Notes: generated by a model from the letters alone, not told the origin. Counted from the first letter of the stretch, positions 19,750-34,512 are shown. The stretch is 64,000 nucleotides of DNA from Dallia pectoralis (GCA_029465975.1 CM055745.1:7487752-7551751), one strand, 5' to 3'. Program-made: numbers and translations.

Positions 19750-22640
19750 AGTCCGGACTGTGTACATCTAGACTGTCCTTAACAACCTCACAGGCACAGT
19801 CCAGTCTGTGTACAGTATATCCAGACTGCCTTTAACAACATCACAGGCACAGTCCAGTCTGTGTACAGTATATCCAGACAGTCTTTAACAACCTCACAGG
19901 CACAGTCCAGTCTGTGTACAGTATATCCAGACTGTCCTTAACAACCTGACAGGGACAGTCCAGCCTGTGTACAGTATAGCCAGACAGTCTTTAACCTCAC
20001 AGGCACAGTCCAGTCTGTGTACAGACAGTCTTTAACAACCTCACAGGCACAATCCAGTATATCCAGACTGTCTTTAACAACATCACAGGCACATTCCAGT
20101 CTGTGTACAGTATATACAGACAGTCTTTAACAACCTCACAGGCACAATCCAGTCTGTGTACAGTATATACAGACAGTCTTTAACAACATCACAGGCACAT
20201 TCCAGTCTGTGTACAGTATATACAGACAGTCTTTAACAACCTCACAGGCACAGTCCAGTCTGTGTACAGTATATACAGACAGTCTTTAACAACCTCACAG
20301 GCACAGTCCAGTCTGTATACAGTATATCCAGACTGTCCTTAACAACCTCACAGGCACATTCCAGTCTGTGTACAGTATATACAGACAGTCTTTAACAACC
20401 TCACAGGCACATTCCAGTCTGTGTACAGTATATACAGACAGTCTTTAACAACCTCACAGGCACAGTCCAGTCTGTGTACAGTATATACAGACAGTCTTTA
20501 ACAACCTCACAGGCACAGTCTAGTCTGTATACAGTATATCCAGACTGTCCTTAACAACCTCACAGGCACATTCCAGTCTGTGTACAGTATATCCAGACTG
20601 TCTTTAACAACATCACAGGCACATTCCAGTCTGTGTACAGTATATACAGACAGTCTTTAACAACCTCACAGGCACACTCCAGTCTGTGTACAGTATATAC
20701 AGACAGTCTTTAACAACCTCACAGGCACAGTCCAGTCTGTGTACAGTATATACAGACAGTCTTTAACAACCTCACAGGCACATTCCAGTCTGTGTACAGT
20801 ATATACAGACAGTCTTTAACAACCTCACAGGCACACTCCAGTCTGTGTACAGTATATACAGACAGTCTTTAACAACCTCACAGGCACAGTCCAGTCTGTG
20901 TACAGTATATACAGACAGTCTTTAACAACCTCACAGGCACACTCCAGTCTGTACAGTATATACAGACAGTCTTTAACAACCTCACAGGCACAGTCCATAC
21001 AGACAGACAGTCTTTAACAACCTCACAGGCACAGTCCAGTCTGTGTACAGTATATACAGACAGTCTTTAACAACCTCACAGGTCTTTAACAACCTCACAG
21101 GCACACTCCAGTCTGTGTACAGTATATACAGACAGTCTTTAACAACCTCTCCAGTCTGTGTACAGTACAGACAGTCTTTATCACAGGACAGTCTTTAACA
21201 ACCTCACAGCAGGCACACTCCAGTCTGTGTACAGTATATACAGACAGTCTTTAACAACCTCACAGGCAACTCCAGTCTGTGTACAGTATATACAGACAGT
21301 CTTTAACAACCTCACAGGCACACTCCAGTCTGTACAGACAGTACAGTATATACAGACAGTCTTTAACAACCTCACAGGCACAGTCCAGTCTGTGTACAGT
21401 ATATACAGACAGACAGTCTTTACAGTATATACAGACAGTCAACCTCACAGGCACAGTCCAGTCTGTATACAGTATACAGACAGTCTTTAACAATATCACA
21501 GGCACACAGGCACACAGTATATACTTTACAGACAGTCTTTAACAACCTCACAGGCACAGTCCAGTCTGTATACAGTATATCCAGACAGTCTTTAACAACC
21601 TCACAGGCACAGTCTAGTCTGTATACAGTATATCCAGACAGTCTTTAACAACCTCACAGGCACAGTCCAGTCTGTGTACAGTATATCCAGACAGTCTTTA
21701 ACAACCTCACAGGCACAGTCCAGTCTGTGTACAGTATATACAGACAGTCTTTAACAACCTCACAGGCACACTCCAGTCTGTGTACAGTATATACAGACAG
21801 TCTTTAACAACCTCACAGGCACAGTCCAGTCTGTGTACAGTATATACAGACAGTCTTTAACAACCTCACAGGCACAGTCCAGTCTGTATACAGTATATCC
21901 AGACAGTCTTTAACAACCTCACAGGCACAGTCCAGTCTACAGTATACAGTCACAGGCACATCCAGTCTGTATACAGTCTTTAACAACCTCACAGGTCTTT
22001 AACAACCTCACACAGTCCAGTCTCCAGACAGTCTTTAACAACCTCACAGGCACAGTCCATACAGTATATCCAGACAGTCTTTAACAACCTCACAGGCACA
22101 TTCCAGTCTGTATACAGACAGTCCAGTCTGTTGCAGTATACAGACAGTCTTTAACAACCTCACAGGCACAGTCCAGTCTGTATACAGTATATACAGACAG
22201 TCTTTCACAGGCACACCAGTCTGTATACAGTATATACAGACAGTCTTTAACAACCTCACAGGCACAGTCCAGTCTGTATACAGTATATACAGACAGTCTT
22301 TAACAACCTCACAGGCACAGTCCAGTCTGTATACAGTATATCCAGACAGTCTTTAACAACCTCACAGGCACAGCCCAGTCTGTATACAGTATATCCAGAC
22401 AGTCTTTAACAACCTCACAGGCACAGTCCAGTCTGTATACAGTATATCCAGACAGTCTTTAACAACCTCACAGGCACAGTCCAGTCTGTGTGCAGTATAT
22501 CCAGACAGTCCTTAACAACCTCACAGGCACAGTCCAGTCTGTATACAGTATATCCAGACAGTCTTTAACAACCTCACAGGCACAGTCCAGTCTGTGTACA
22601 GTATATCCAGACAGTCCTTAACAACCTCACAGGCACATTC
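19750..22640. repeat. 53-bp minisatellite, about 54 units, scrambled centre
   Basis: Units carry TCTTTAACAACCTCACAGGC, CAGTCCAGTCTG and TACAGTATAT(A/C)CAGACAG. Two main variants differ at TATATACAGACAG versus TATATCCAGACAG, and at ACAGTCC, ACATTCC and ACACTCC. Between about 20950 and 22260 many units are truncated or rejoined internally, while both flanks are regular. Confidence 0.97.
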
Positions 22641-23045
22641 CATACACCTGTGTGTTCCACTTTCTGAAATATGTTTGATGAAGTGTGTTCAAATCAGAAC
22701 AGGCCTAGATGAGGAGAAACCCGGGTCACATTCCTGTGAGACTGGGACAAAGACATACAGGTACAGCAGGATTTGCCTCTTGTTTCACAGACTCACAGAT
22801 TAAATGTGCAATTTGACACTGGTTCATCTATTTATTTGGGTGATTTGTTTGGCCTGGATTCAATAGAACATCGAGAAATGTTGGCACTGCCAACCTGTGG
22901 TGTGGGCATTATCGTGTACACGATGTACTAATTCAGGAATAACTTCATATTGTACTCAGAAAAAATAAAGAGAAACACAGATAAATTGTATGGGAAGGTT
23001 TCTATTTCAGTGGACGTGCAAACATAATGCAAAAACTCCTTACTC
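22641..23045. other. Spacer between two minisatellites, no gene seen
   Basis: About 400 bp of ordinary AT-rich sequence with no repeat or exon recognised. Confidence 0.5.
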
Positions 23046-23698
23046 AGGTGTACCCTAAACACTCAGTTGTACCCTAAACACTCAGGTGTACCCTCAACGC
23101 CCAGCGGTACCCTCAACGCTCAGGGGTACCCTCAACGCTCAGGGGTACCCTCAACGCTCAGGGGTACCCTCAACGCTCAGGGGTACCCTCAACGCTCAGG
23201 GGTACCCTCAACGCTCAGGGGTACCCTCAACGCTCAGGGGTACCCTCAACGCTCAGCGGTACCCTCAACGCTCAGCGGTACCCTCAAAGCCCAGGGGTAC
23301 CCTCAACGCTCAGGGGTACCCTCAATGCTCAGCGGTACCCTCAACGCTCAGCGGTACCCTCAACGCTCAGCGGTACCCTCAACACTCAGCGGTACCCTCA
23401 ACGCCCAGGGGTACCCTCAACGCTCAGCGGTACCCTCAAAGCCCAGGGGTACCCTCAACGCTCAGGGGTACCCTCAATGCTCAGCGGTACCCTCAACGCT
23501 CAGCGGTACCCTCAACGCTCAGCGGTACCCTCAACACTCAGCGGTACCCTCAACGCCCAGGGGTACCCTCAACACTCAGGGGTACACTCAACACTCAGGG
23601 GTACACTCAACACTCAGGGGTACACTCAACACTCAGGGGTACCCTCAACACTCAGGGGTACCCTCAACACTCAGGGGTACCCTCAACACTCAGCAGTA
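23046..23698. repeat. 19-bp minisatellite with a KpnI-type palindrome
   Basis: About 34 copies of GTACCCTCAACGCTCAGGG, and GGTACC spans most junctions. Units vary at CAACGCTCAGG, CAACGCTCAGC, CAACACTCAGG and CAAAGCCCAGG. A block of several variant units around 23270-23400 recurs around 23420-23550, so there is a local higher-order duplication. Confidence 0.96.
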
Positions 23699-24822
<1,124 letters not shown>

Positions 24823-25364
24823 TTTCACAAAAGCAGAATGAATAATATGGACATTATGAAATTTTACCAGTCTGATACAAGCTTTTTGTCAATCTCTTTA
24901 TCCTCTTGAAAATTGTGTGCTTTGTTTACTGTGTTATAAAATAAGGTCCTCTCCTACTGCACAGTTTATACAATCACAATGTACTTATATATCATTGTAT
25001 TTTGCATGAAAATATCGTTGTTGCGTTTAGCAGTTATGCTTTCCTTGCTCAATTATTCAAAGTTTAAAAGTTATATATCTTCCATACACATAGCAGCAGT
25101 TATTATTGCCTGACGACACAACAAAAAGACAAAAAGTTTGATAAAATAAAGTGAGCAAACGCTGTTACACAATTATAATTGAAGGTTCAAACACAATCAA
25201 ATTAATACACAGTCTAAGTAGCACTGTAGAATGTATAAACATCATGTGAACAGAGTATGAGGTGAATATAATTAAATGTGATCAGTGTTCACAGTAAACA
25301 GCATGGACTATATGTGATCTGGGCATGTTACTGTGAGAAATACATTTACTGGAGAACAGGAAAT

Positions 25365-25680
25365 TAGGAGTAAATGTACTGGAGGACAGGAAGTGAGGAG
25401 ATGTACTGGAGGACAGGAAGTGAGGAGTAAATGTACTGGAGGACAGGAAGTGAAAAGTATATGTACTGGAGGACAGGAAGAGAGGAGTTAATGTACTGGA
25501 GGACAGGAAGAGAGGAGTTAATGTACTGGAGGACAGGAAGAGAGGAGTTAATGTACTGGAGGACAGGAAGAGAGGAGTTAATGTACTGGAGGACAGGAAG
25601 AGAGGAGTTAATGTCATGGAGGACAGGAAGTGAGGAGTTAATGTCATGGAGGACAGGAAGTGAGGAGTAAATGTCAGGGA
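25365..25680. repeat. 30-bp minisatellite
   Basis: About ten copies containing TACTGGAGGACAGGAAG and GAGGAGTTAATG. Edge units have TGAGGAGTAAATG and TCATGGAGG variants. Periodicity by 3 opens frames on both strands. Confidence 0.95.
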
Positions 25681-26560
25681 GTTCCTGCACCAGTAGACCC
25701 AGATCCAGTAAATAGTTATAGATAGTTCCTTTTCTCGGAAAACCCATTAAATGTCATCATACACACATTAAATAATTCCTACTCCTACGTGTCTGGTGTC
25801 CTGCCCTCCTCACAGCTCACCACTGAGGCTCTGGGTCCTGGTGGGGTTTATTATGTGTGCTTGACAATGGTCAATGTAGTTGACTGTAGTTGAATGGTCA
25901 ATGTAGACAATGTAGTTTACGAAATATTAACGATATTGTCGCAAATTATTCCTCATTGAAATACATTGGTAGAATGTTCAAAATTAGAGTGTGAGCTCTT
26001 CTCCAGGAGAACATTTTTTGAACATTTAGAAACTGCTGTTGCTGCTAGAGTTTCAAGTCTATACACACAAATGGCTAACGTTTAGCTATATGTGCTGTCA
26101 CTAACAACGTCCAAATATAAGCTGTAACATAAATAGTTATTAAGTTATGCCCTTTCGTTTCCAACTAGTCCCTCCCCATAGACAGCAGTCTAGAAATCGA
26201 CTGCCAGTCAGTGTTTTTTTGGTTGTTTGTAAATTGTGATAGCGCCTACATTTTCTGAGGTTACAGATGCATATAATACATCAAAATGTCAGCCTGGTTC
26301 TTAGGATTCTCATGATGTAATACTTGGGTTAGTATAGCTAATAGTATACGACCATGCCTGAATCTATTCAACTGACACAAAAAGTTGTCACCAGGCTGCG
26401 TTTGCTTGTTGCTGATTGGACAAATGGATTGAACATTCTGGAAGGGCAGGTGTGGAAGAAGCATGCTCTGATAACATGAGAACATGGTTACCAGGCAACA
26501 GCCACAATCACTAGCGGCAGCTGCTGCTGTATGTTGAATGGGTAAGCTCTGTCTGTAGCG
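25681..26560. other. Intronic sequence with an X-box-like motif, no gene seen
   Basis: Mostly AT-rich. GGTTACCAGGCAACAG at 26486-26501 resembles an RFX X-box, with a one-base spacer between GTTACC and GGCAAC. No exon was recognised. Confidence 0.45.
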
Positions 26561-26564
26561 TTAG

Positions 26565-26990
26565 CGCACGCTAGCTAGCTAGCTACTCCTGTATGTGTAT
26601 GCATACATTCAAACAACAACGTTAGCATGTTAGCTAGCGTTAGCGCGCTAGCTAGCTAGCTACTCCTGTATGTGTATGCATACATTCAAACAACAACGTT
26701 AGCATGTTAGCTAGCGTTAGTGCGCTAGCTAGCTACTCCTGTATGTGTATGCATACATTCACCAACTAACATTAGCATGTTAGCTAGCGTTAGCACGCTA
26801 GCTAGCTAGCTACTCCTGTATGTCTACGCATACATTCAAACAACTAACGTTAGCATGTTAGCGAGCTGGCTAGCTAGTTACTCTTGTATGTGTAGGCTCC
26901 ATCACTGGGTAGATTGTATTCAAACAACTATTGTTAGTGTGCAAACTAACTAGCTAGCCACTACTGTATGTGTAGGCTCACTCTCAAACA
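26565..26990. repeat. 77-bp minisatellite with palindromic words
   Basis: Five to six units carry GCTAGCTAGCTAGCTACTCC, TGTATGCATACATTC and AACGTTAGCATGTTAGCTAG. TACTCCTG starts at 26584, 26661, 26734 and 26811. The third unit lacks four bases of the GCTA run, and units beyond 26850 are degraded. Confidence 0.93.
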
Positions 26991-26999
26991 ACTAGGCAA

Positions 27000-27662
27000 G
27001 TTACAATGCTGTTAAATATGTTACTATGTTGGTTAAAAGGCTGGTTACCATGCTGTTTAAAAGGCAGGTTGCTATGTCTGTCAATAGGCTGGTTACATGC
27101 TGTATAATAGTCAGGTTACATGCTGTATAATAGGCAGGTTACATGCTGATTAATAGTCAGGTTACATGCTGTTTAATATGCTGGTTACTATGCTGTTTAA
27201 TATGCAGGTTACATGCTGTTTAATAGGCAGGTTACATGCTGTTTAATATGCAAGGTACATGCTGTTTAATATGCAGGTTACATGCTGTTTAATATGCAGG
27301 TTACATGCTGTTTAATAGGCAGGTTACATGCTGTTTAAAAGGCAGGTTACATGCTGTTTAATATGCAGGTTACATGCTGTTTAATAGGCAGGTTACATGC
27401 TGTTTAAAAGGCAGGTTACATGCTGTTTAGTATGCAGGTTATTATGCTGGTTACTCTGCTAACTAATAGGCAGGTTATAATGCTGTTTAATATACTTGTT
27501 AATAGGAATGTTATTATGCTGTTTAATATGCAGGTTACTATGTTGGTTAATAGGCTTGTTAGTATGCTGGTTAAAAGGCAGGCTACTATGTTGGTTAATA
27601 GGCTAATTACTAAGCTGGTTAAAAGGCAGTTTACTATGCAGTTTAAAAGACAGGTTACTATG
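27000..27662. repeat. 23-bp minisatellite
   Basis: About 28 copies of ATGCTGTTTAATATGCAGG plus TTAC. The centre (27200-27430) is regular and both edges are diverged (GGTTAATAGGC, GGTTAAAAGGC). Confidence 0.95.
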
Positions 27663-28935
27663 CTCACATTTTGTAATCTCACATATATATATATTATTAT
27701 TATTATTAAACGTATAACTGGACATTGGCAGTTGATATCAGTACACAGTCGACTACGGGTGGCCGGCCGCAAGCACACATCACAATTTCAGCAGAAATTG
27801 TAACCTATCTAGTTGTAAGGTTGTATCTGTCCAAACACGACAGGCAGAGCAGGGCAGGATGACCTTGTCAAAGAACATCTCGTTTGAATGTCAAAAACAC
27901 ATCAGAAATGTCCAGAACAAATAATTGTTTGCCGCTAGCCACATGTCAGTGGACATTCTCAAAACAAGTTATTTTTGTAACCCGGACCCGGTCACTTAGC
28001 TGATTTATTAGAAAATGTACTTAAATCTTAAAGAGAGAGGACAACTCATGAATGTCGCATTTTCCGTCAGCCTTTTATATTGTCAGTTGGTCAAGTCAGA
28101 CAGGGCTCTGAGAAATAGTTGGCATACGTTCAATATTAATGGTGCATTTTTGTTTGCACTGGCCTGGCCAGGGGCTGAGTGTGCAATGACTTGTCCGCTG
28201 ATTACATTTCTGCCGCAACCTGTTTCCTCATGTTCTGTCTCTGGCCTGGACTCCATGATATTGTCTCACTCCAGTGGCCCAAGTGCTGTGTGTTGCTCCA
28301 TCAGACTCTGGACACGGGCCCAGATAGCCTCCTCCGGTTCCTGTAATCTGGGCCCAGTGTGTCCCTTCCAGACTCCACCCACACCACCACACACTACACA
28401 CTAACGAACACTCTAACACACACACATTAACAGAGACACACACGAACACACTAACACACACTCACTACCACATGCACAGGGGCCCCATGACAAGTGGTAA
28501 TCGCCAGCTCCCTGCATTCTCTGGTGGGAGTCCAAAGCTCCAGCCACCAGCCTTAGTTTATCTCTGTGAGGAAAGGAAAATGAACGGGCTCATTTCCACA
28601 CTTTTTCAACACCCCTCTGATGGGTTGTCAAAAGTAACAGTGTCCAGCCAATGGATTTCTTGACTTTCTGTCTGCACCTCTGGTTTTGCTGTCCGGATGG
28701 ACAGAACTATTCCCACAGGTCTTTCGCTGAGAAACAACCCATTGACTGGCATAGGAGGCAGAATAGCACAATGTTCTGAATTGATTTACTCAAGCCTCAT
28801 TCACACACAGCTAGGTTCAAAGTTAGTTAAATTAAATCCACGTCAATCTCTCAATAATCGTAATCAGATGGGATACATTTTATGAGGATGTGCAGACAAC
28901 ATTTCCAATAATGAGAACATCAGGACACATGTGGG
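27663..28935. other. Intronic sequence, no gene seen
   Basis: Contains small TA/TTA runs at about 27683-27710 and a CA-rich stretch at 28370-28465. The rest is single-copy-looking. No exon is supported. Confidence 0.5.
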
Positions 28936-29155
28936 GGCTAGTCGGTTGTCTGTCAGTCGGAAGGTTGGTGGTTCGATCCCCGGTTCCTCCTGGGAAATTG
29001 TCGAGGTGTCCATGAGCAAGACACCTAACCCCAGCTGCTCCTGGCGAGCCTGCAGTCGCCTTGCATGGTAGACGCGGTCGACAGTGTATGAATGAGTGAA
29101 TGTGAGGCAGGATCTGTAAAGCGCTTTGGATAAAAGCACTATATAAAAGCGCAGC
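28936..29155 (+). mobile_element. tRNA-headed SINE, copy 2 (plus strand)
   Basis: The head carries a B-box-exact GGTTCGATCCCC at 28972. The body has CCTGGGAAATTGTCGAGG, AAGACACCTAACCCCAGC and GCAGTCGCCTTGCATGG. The tail reads GTAAAGCGCTTTGGATAAAA, then GCACTATATAAAAGC, a tail seen in many teleost repeats. It shares the body with the minus-strand copy at 12955-13160 and is the more complete of the two. Transcription would be by RNA polymerase III. Confidence 0.85.
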
Positions 29156-31290
29156 TTTTGTTCCAGGTTAGTGGCAGGCACAAACAGTGCCTTACCAATC
29201 TAGTTGTATGAGTAAAAGATATAACTCGAAAACCTATTCAGAGAATCCGGATTTGGCAAAGTAAAACTATACCATCCCATTAAAGAATCACGAGGAGCTG
29301 TGAAATTATTTTTTCACGATTTACAAGAGGAAGGTTTAATATTGGCTCAAAATATCCGGATCAAGGTTAGATATTTTTCAGAAAATGATTTTTTTCTGCA
29401 ACTGTTATTGAGTTTGGTACAAATGCGCAGAATACTAAGCAATTTATTTACTTGTCCATTTATTTATTTGAGTATTATTCATGTTCAACATTGCAAGCAC
29501 GGGAAGTAACTCCTTGTGAGGTTTAGATAGAATCTGTTCCGGTTGACGATTAGTGCCGGTTTACAACTGATTTCTAATTTCTGGAATTGATTGCAGCTAT
29601 GGGCAGATGTGTGCATCCTAATGACAAAAGAGGTTTTGAGAACTGTTTCTCTTTAAAGAGAAGTCTGTCTGTTCTCCTCACTAGTTGCCTTTCAGCAACT
29701 TTGTTACTGTATCGAATAGGACTTTGCCAATAGTTGTGACTGTAGAATGAGAGAAGTGGCTCTCTACCGCCCTCTGTGGTTGGACTGCACATTCAGCAGC
29801 CAAATTCAATAGAGTGGAATTTGCAGATGCAAAGCGTGTTTAACAGCAAAACAGCACGTTCAGAAAGATCCCATACAGAGATAATCGCATAAGAAACGAC
29901 TGCAGTAACAGCGTTGATTCAATTTGTTAGCTTTGGTCCTGTGCACACACTGACACTAGATGGCAATCTAATCACTTGTTCATAAACAGAGACGGCATTT
30001 CACATGGAGATCTTATTTATAGTTTTTCCCCCCCAAGTGTTTAAGAAAGGTGCAAGTTGATATGACCTCATCCCATCGGCAGTCAGTCGCTGGTGTCGCT
30101 TTGTTCCTGAGTCTAGATGAATAGTGCGGTCGAGATACTCAGTGAAACAGGCTGCAGAGTGTCTCCCTGAGACAGAGTGAACACAGAGCCATTGTCCCCT
30201 GTGTCTTAGTATTCAGCTCACTCGCTTTTGTCTCCAGGGCCAAGACTCACATCAATTCAATATGTTGGCCGGTGGGAAGACGGGGTAGAGGTGCAACGTC
30301 CATACTAATGCACCCGAGTTAGGGACAGACTGAGCACACACTGACATTAACACTGGCTCAGAGTATCCTGGTTGAGGACAGACTGAGCACACACTGTACT
30401 GGACAATCATCTGCTGCTCTCAGATCCACTTGGCTGGACTGCCATCGACCAGACACGTCTGTACAGTAATTACATCCAAGCGGTAAATATATGTAATATT
30501 TGAAATCTATTAAAGGGACAGTTACACACAGTAAACATAGCCTGGGAAGACAATTTATTCAAAAAGCATTCCAGGAGCATTGGCTTCTGAATCCAGGAGC
30601 CAGTTTATAAATGTTTTACACCCGTCACAAAAACAGTGAAAAAACCTACATTTAATTTGCATAAGTAAACTTTCCCTAAAAGCAACCGATTTGATAATTG
30701 TTCTATTTCTCCCGATATTTTCCTGTAAGAGGCATCATTCCAGGTGGTTACCAGATTCCACCTATAGGAAGCCAGGCTTCTGAGGATCCAGGTGTGTGGA
30801 CTAAAAAAATTAACTGTAGATCGTCTGGGAAGACATCATAACGTGTCCTTAGTTTCTTAGTCGTGCCTGTGATGATAATTAACCAGCTCCAACCAGGAGA
30901 TACTGAAATAACTTGTAACATGGAATAGAGGGAGGGGGGTTGCTTTCAGAGAATAGGAATGACAGTTTAAATAGGACAATGATTGTGATTATTGAGATTG
31001 AATACAGGTGTGGGGGCCCGAAACAACTCACAGCTGGTACTCAGTACGGATACGGCGTTCCAAGTCGGACGTGACTAGTAACTAGGGCTTGAATAAAGCA
31101 ATTTACACTTCCAAGGTAGCTTGGAAATGATTAGCAGTTTATGATTGGCTGCTGCGTTCAGGACGACTAGTCAAGTGGTGCAAACAATTCATTCTGATTG
31201 CAAATTAGCTGCAGCTGGTGAATTTGAGAGAGCTTCATTTGACTCATTCTTGTGTTCCGTTCATGCCATTAATTCTTCACTCTTTAAAAC
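29156..31290. other. Intronic sequence, no gene seen
   Basis: The longest stretch (about 2.1 kb) without tandem repeats in the first half of the window. I see no exon with coding potential and no RNA gene. A doubled GGACAGACTGAGCACACACT phrase lies at about 30322-30393. Confidence 0.5.
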
Positions 31291-31295
31291 TGTTA

Positions 31296-31345
31296 TTTTA
31301 GTTAACCTTTATTTAACCAGGTAGGCCAGATGCCAGGAAAGTGGA
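31296..31345 (-). repeat. End of a salmonid/pike-type dispersed repeat
   Basis: TTAACCTTTATTTAACCAGG followed by TAGGCCAG is the reverse-strand end of the same repeat family as 5545-5632, whose tail reads GTTAAATAAAGG. Confidence 0.6.
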
Positions 31346-31394
31346 AAGGACCGAAAAGTGCTTTGACAGGGCAGAATGCAATCTGACTTCCCCT

Positions 31395-31885
31395 GAAGGG
31401 AAGGTGGGTGACATGGGAGGAAACCTGTGGAGTATGGGAGGAGACGGGTGACATGGGAGGAAACCTGTGGAGTGTGGGAGGAGACGGGTGACATGGGAGG
31501 AAACCTGTTCAGAACCTGTGTAGTGTGGGAGGAGACCTGTGTAGTGTGGGAGGAGACCTGTGTAGTGTGGGAGGAGACCTGTGTAGTGTGGGAGGAGACG
31601 GGTGACATGGGAGGAAACCTGTGGAGTGTGGGAGGAGACAGATGAGATGGGAGGAAACCTGTGTAGTGTGGGAGGAGACATGAGATGGGAGGAAACCTGT
31701 GTAGTGTGGGAGGAAACATGGGAGGAAACCTGTGTAGTGTGGGAGGAGACGGGTGACATGGGAGGAAACCTGTGGAGTGTGTGAGGAGACGGGTGACATG
31801 GAAGGAAACCTGTGTAGTGTGGGAGGAGACGGGTGACATGGGAGAAAACCTGTGGAGTGTGGGAGGAGACGGGTGACATGGGAGA
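31395..31885. repeat. Composite minisatellite, 21- and 42-bp registers
   Basis: Two modules, GTGTGGGAGGAGAC and GGTGACATGGGAGGAAACCT, alternate in varying order. In 31515-31590 the first module with CTGTGTA is repeated alone. The result is a patchwork rather than a regular array. Confidence 0.92.
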
Positions 31886-32174
31886 ACATAGGGAGAAGGT
31901 GGAACAGCAGACAAGCTGTAGCGTTCGGTAGATGTATTTCATAACAAAAAAAGAAACAGGCATATTGTATTATTAAAGTATTCCTTTTTATTGCACTCTT
32001 GTACACAATTTACATACATGCAAATTATGTTTGCTACGTGTAAATACTAGATTGTCAGTTGACCTTACCTGAATTGCTGAATTGTCTCTGGAGCTGATTA
32101 ACAGATAAATTACCTCATTCCGATACTACATTTTAATTATGTGGTCTCAACAGCGCCCTCTGCTGTTGTCTGCA

Positions 32175-32506
32175 GTAGTATTGCTGCCCTTCAGGGAAGG
32201 CAGTAAGTTGTATAGTTATCTCCTGATCGGGCAAATCCAGTACCCTGAAACCACACAACCTACTACCTCACCCCGTTCGAACATCACAGAGGCAGAGCAC
32301 TTTCAGAACATTAACGAGAAATATACAGAAACACACATAAGGAAACACCAGGGGGAAAAAACGATCTGGATTTTCCTATCCAGTTCCATGTGCTCTGCAT
32401 TGACGGCGGATGATTTTACAGCCACTTCAGGAAAGACAGTAAGTTGTATAGTTATCTGACAGGAAGGTTTGAACCCTAAAACTATACAACCTACTACCTC
32501 ACCCCA
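32175..32506. repeat. Two copies of a hairpin-forming segment, about 235 bp apart
   Basis: CTTCAGG(G)AAG-CAGTAAGTTGTATAG-TTATC occurs at about 32190 and 32427. Each is followed within about 60 bases by CAACCTACTACCTCACCCC. In the second copy AGTAAGTTGTATAGTT and AACTATACAACCTACT form a near-perfect inverted pair. This may be a small palindromic element present twice or a local duplication. Confidence 0.7.
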
Positions 32507-33340
<834 letters not shown>

Positions 33341-33389
33341 ACATGCACATACAGACACAAAACAAGCTATCTTGCCTTTACCCAAAAAC

Positions 33390-33465
33390 CTGATATTAAA
33401 CCTAACCCTAAATCTAACCATTAACATCAATTGTAATATTAACCCTAAACCTAAACCCTAAGATA
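33390..33465. repeat. Degenerate CCTAA-rich, telomere-like stretch
   Basis: AACCTAACCCTAAATCTAACC and, 40 bases on, AACCCTAAACCTAAACCCTA are degenerate relatives of the vertebrate telomere word CCCTAA. They are too diverged and short to call an interstitial telomere. Confidence 0.5.
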
Positions 33466-33590
33466 GAAATAGCCTTTATGTAGCAACCAGCTAAATGTCT
33501 CTTATTGTTAAAATTTTCTGGGTTTTACTACCTTAAATTAGATTAGACTCAACTTTATAGTCATTGGACAGCACAAGTGCAGTACAGACA

Positions 33591-34512
33591 CAGAACAAGT
33601 ACAGTACAAGTGAAGTACAAGTGCAGTACAAGTGCAGTACAAGTGCAGTAAATGTACAGTACAAGTGCAGTACAAGTGCAGTACAAGTGCAGTACAAGTG
33701 CAGTACAAATGCAGTAAATGTACAGTACAAGTGAAGTACAAGTGCAGTACAGGTGCAGTAAATGTACAGTACAAGTGCAGTACAAGTGAAGTACAAGTGC
33801 AGTACAAATGCAGTACAAGTGCAGTACAAGTGCAGTACAAGTGCAGTACAAGTGCAGTACAAGTGCAGTACAAGTACAGTACAAGAGCAGTACAAGTGCA
33901 GTACAAGTGCAGTACAAGTGCAGTACAAGTGCAGTACAAGTGCAGTACAAGTGCAGTACAAGTGCAGTACAAGTACAGTACAAGTGCAGTACAAGTGCAG
34001 TACAAGTACAGTACAAGAGCAGTACAAGTGCAGTTCAAGTACAGGACAAGTGCAGTACAAGTGCAGTACAAGTGCAGTACAAGTGCAGTACAAGTACAGT
34101 ACAAGTACAGTACAAGTGCAGTACAAGTGCAGTAGAAGTTCAGTACAAGTGCAGTACAAGTACAGTACAAGTGCAGTACAACTACAGTACAAGTGCAGTA
34201 CAAGTGCAGCACAAGTGCAGTACAAGTGCAGTACAAGTACAGATCAAGTGCAGTACAAGTACAGTACAAGTACAGTACAAGTGCAGTACAAGTTCAGTAC
34301 AAGTGCAGTACAAGTACAGTACAAGTACAGTACAAGTGCAGTACAAGTTCAGTACAAGTACAGTACAAGTGCAGTACAAGTGCAGTACAAGTGCAGTACA
34401 AGTGCAGTACAAGTGCAGTACAAATGCAGTACAAGTGCAGTACAAGTGCAGTACAAGTGCAGTAGAAGTGCAGTACAAGTGCAGTACAAGTGCAGTACAA
34501 GTGCAGTACAAC
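33591..34512. repeat. 11-bp minisatellite, about 84 copies
   Basis: AGTACAAGTGC is repeated with frequent GTACAGT, GAAGT, AATGC and GAGC variants. As 11 is not divisible by 3, all frames stay open, giving unrelated-looking 150-270 residue frames on both strands. Confidence 0.98.

Noticed and set aside
28960..28990. A functional tRNA gene suggested by an exact B box
   Set aside because: The A-box side is degenerate, no cloverleaf is evident, and the sequence continues into a SINE body shared with another copy.
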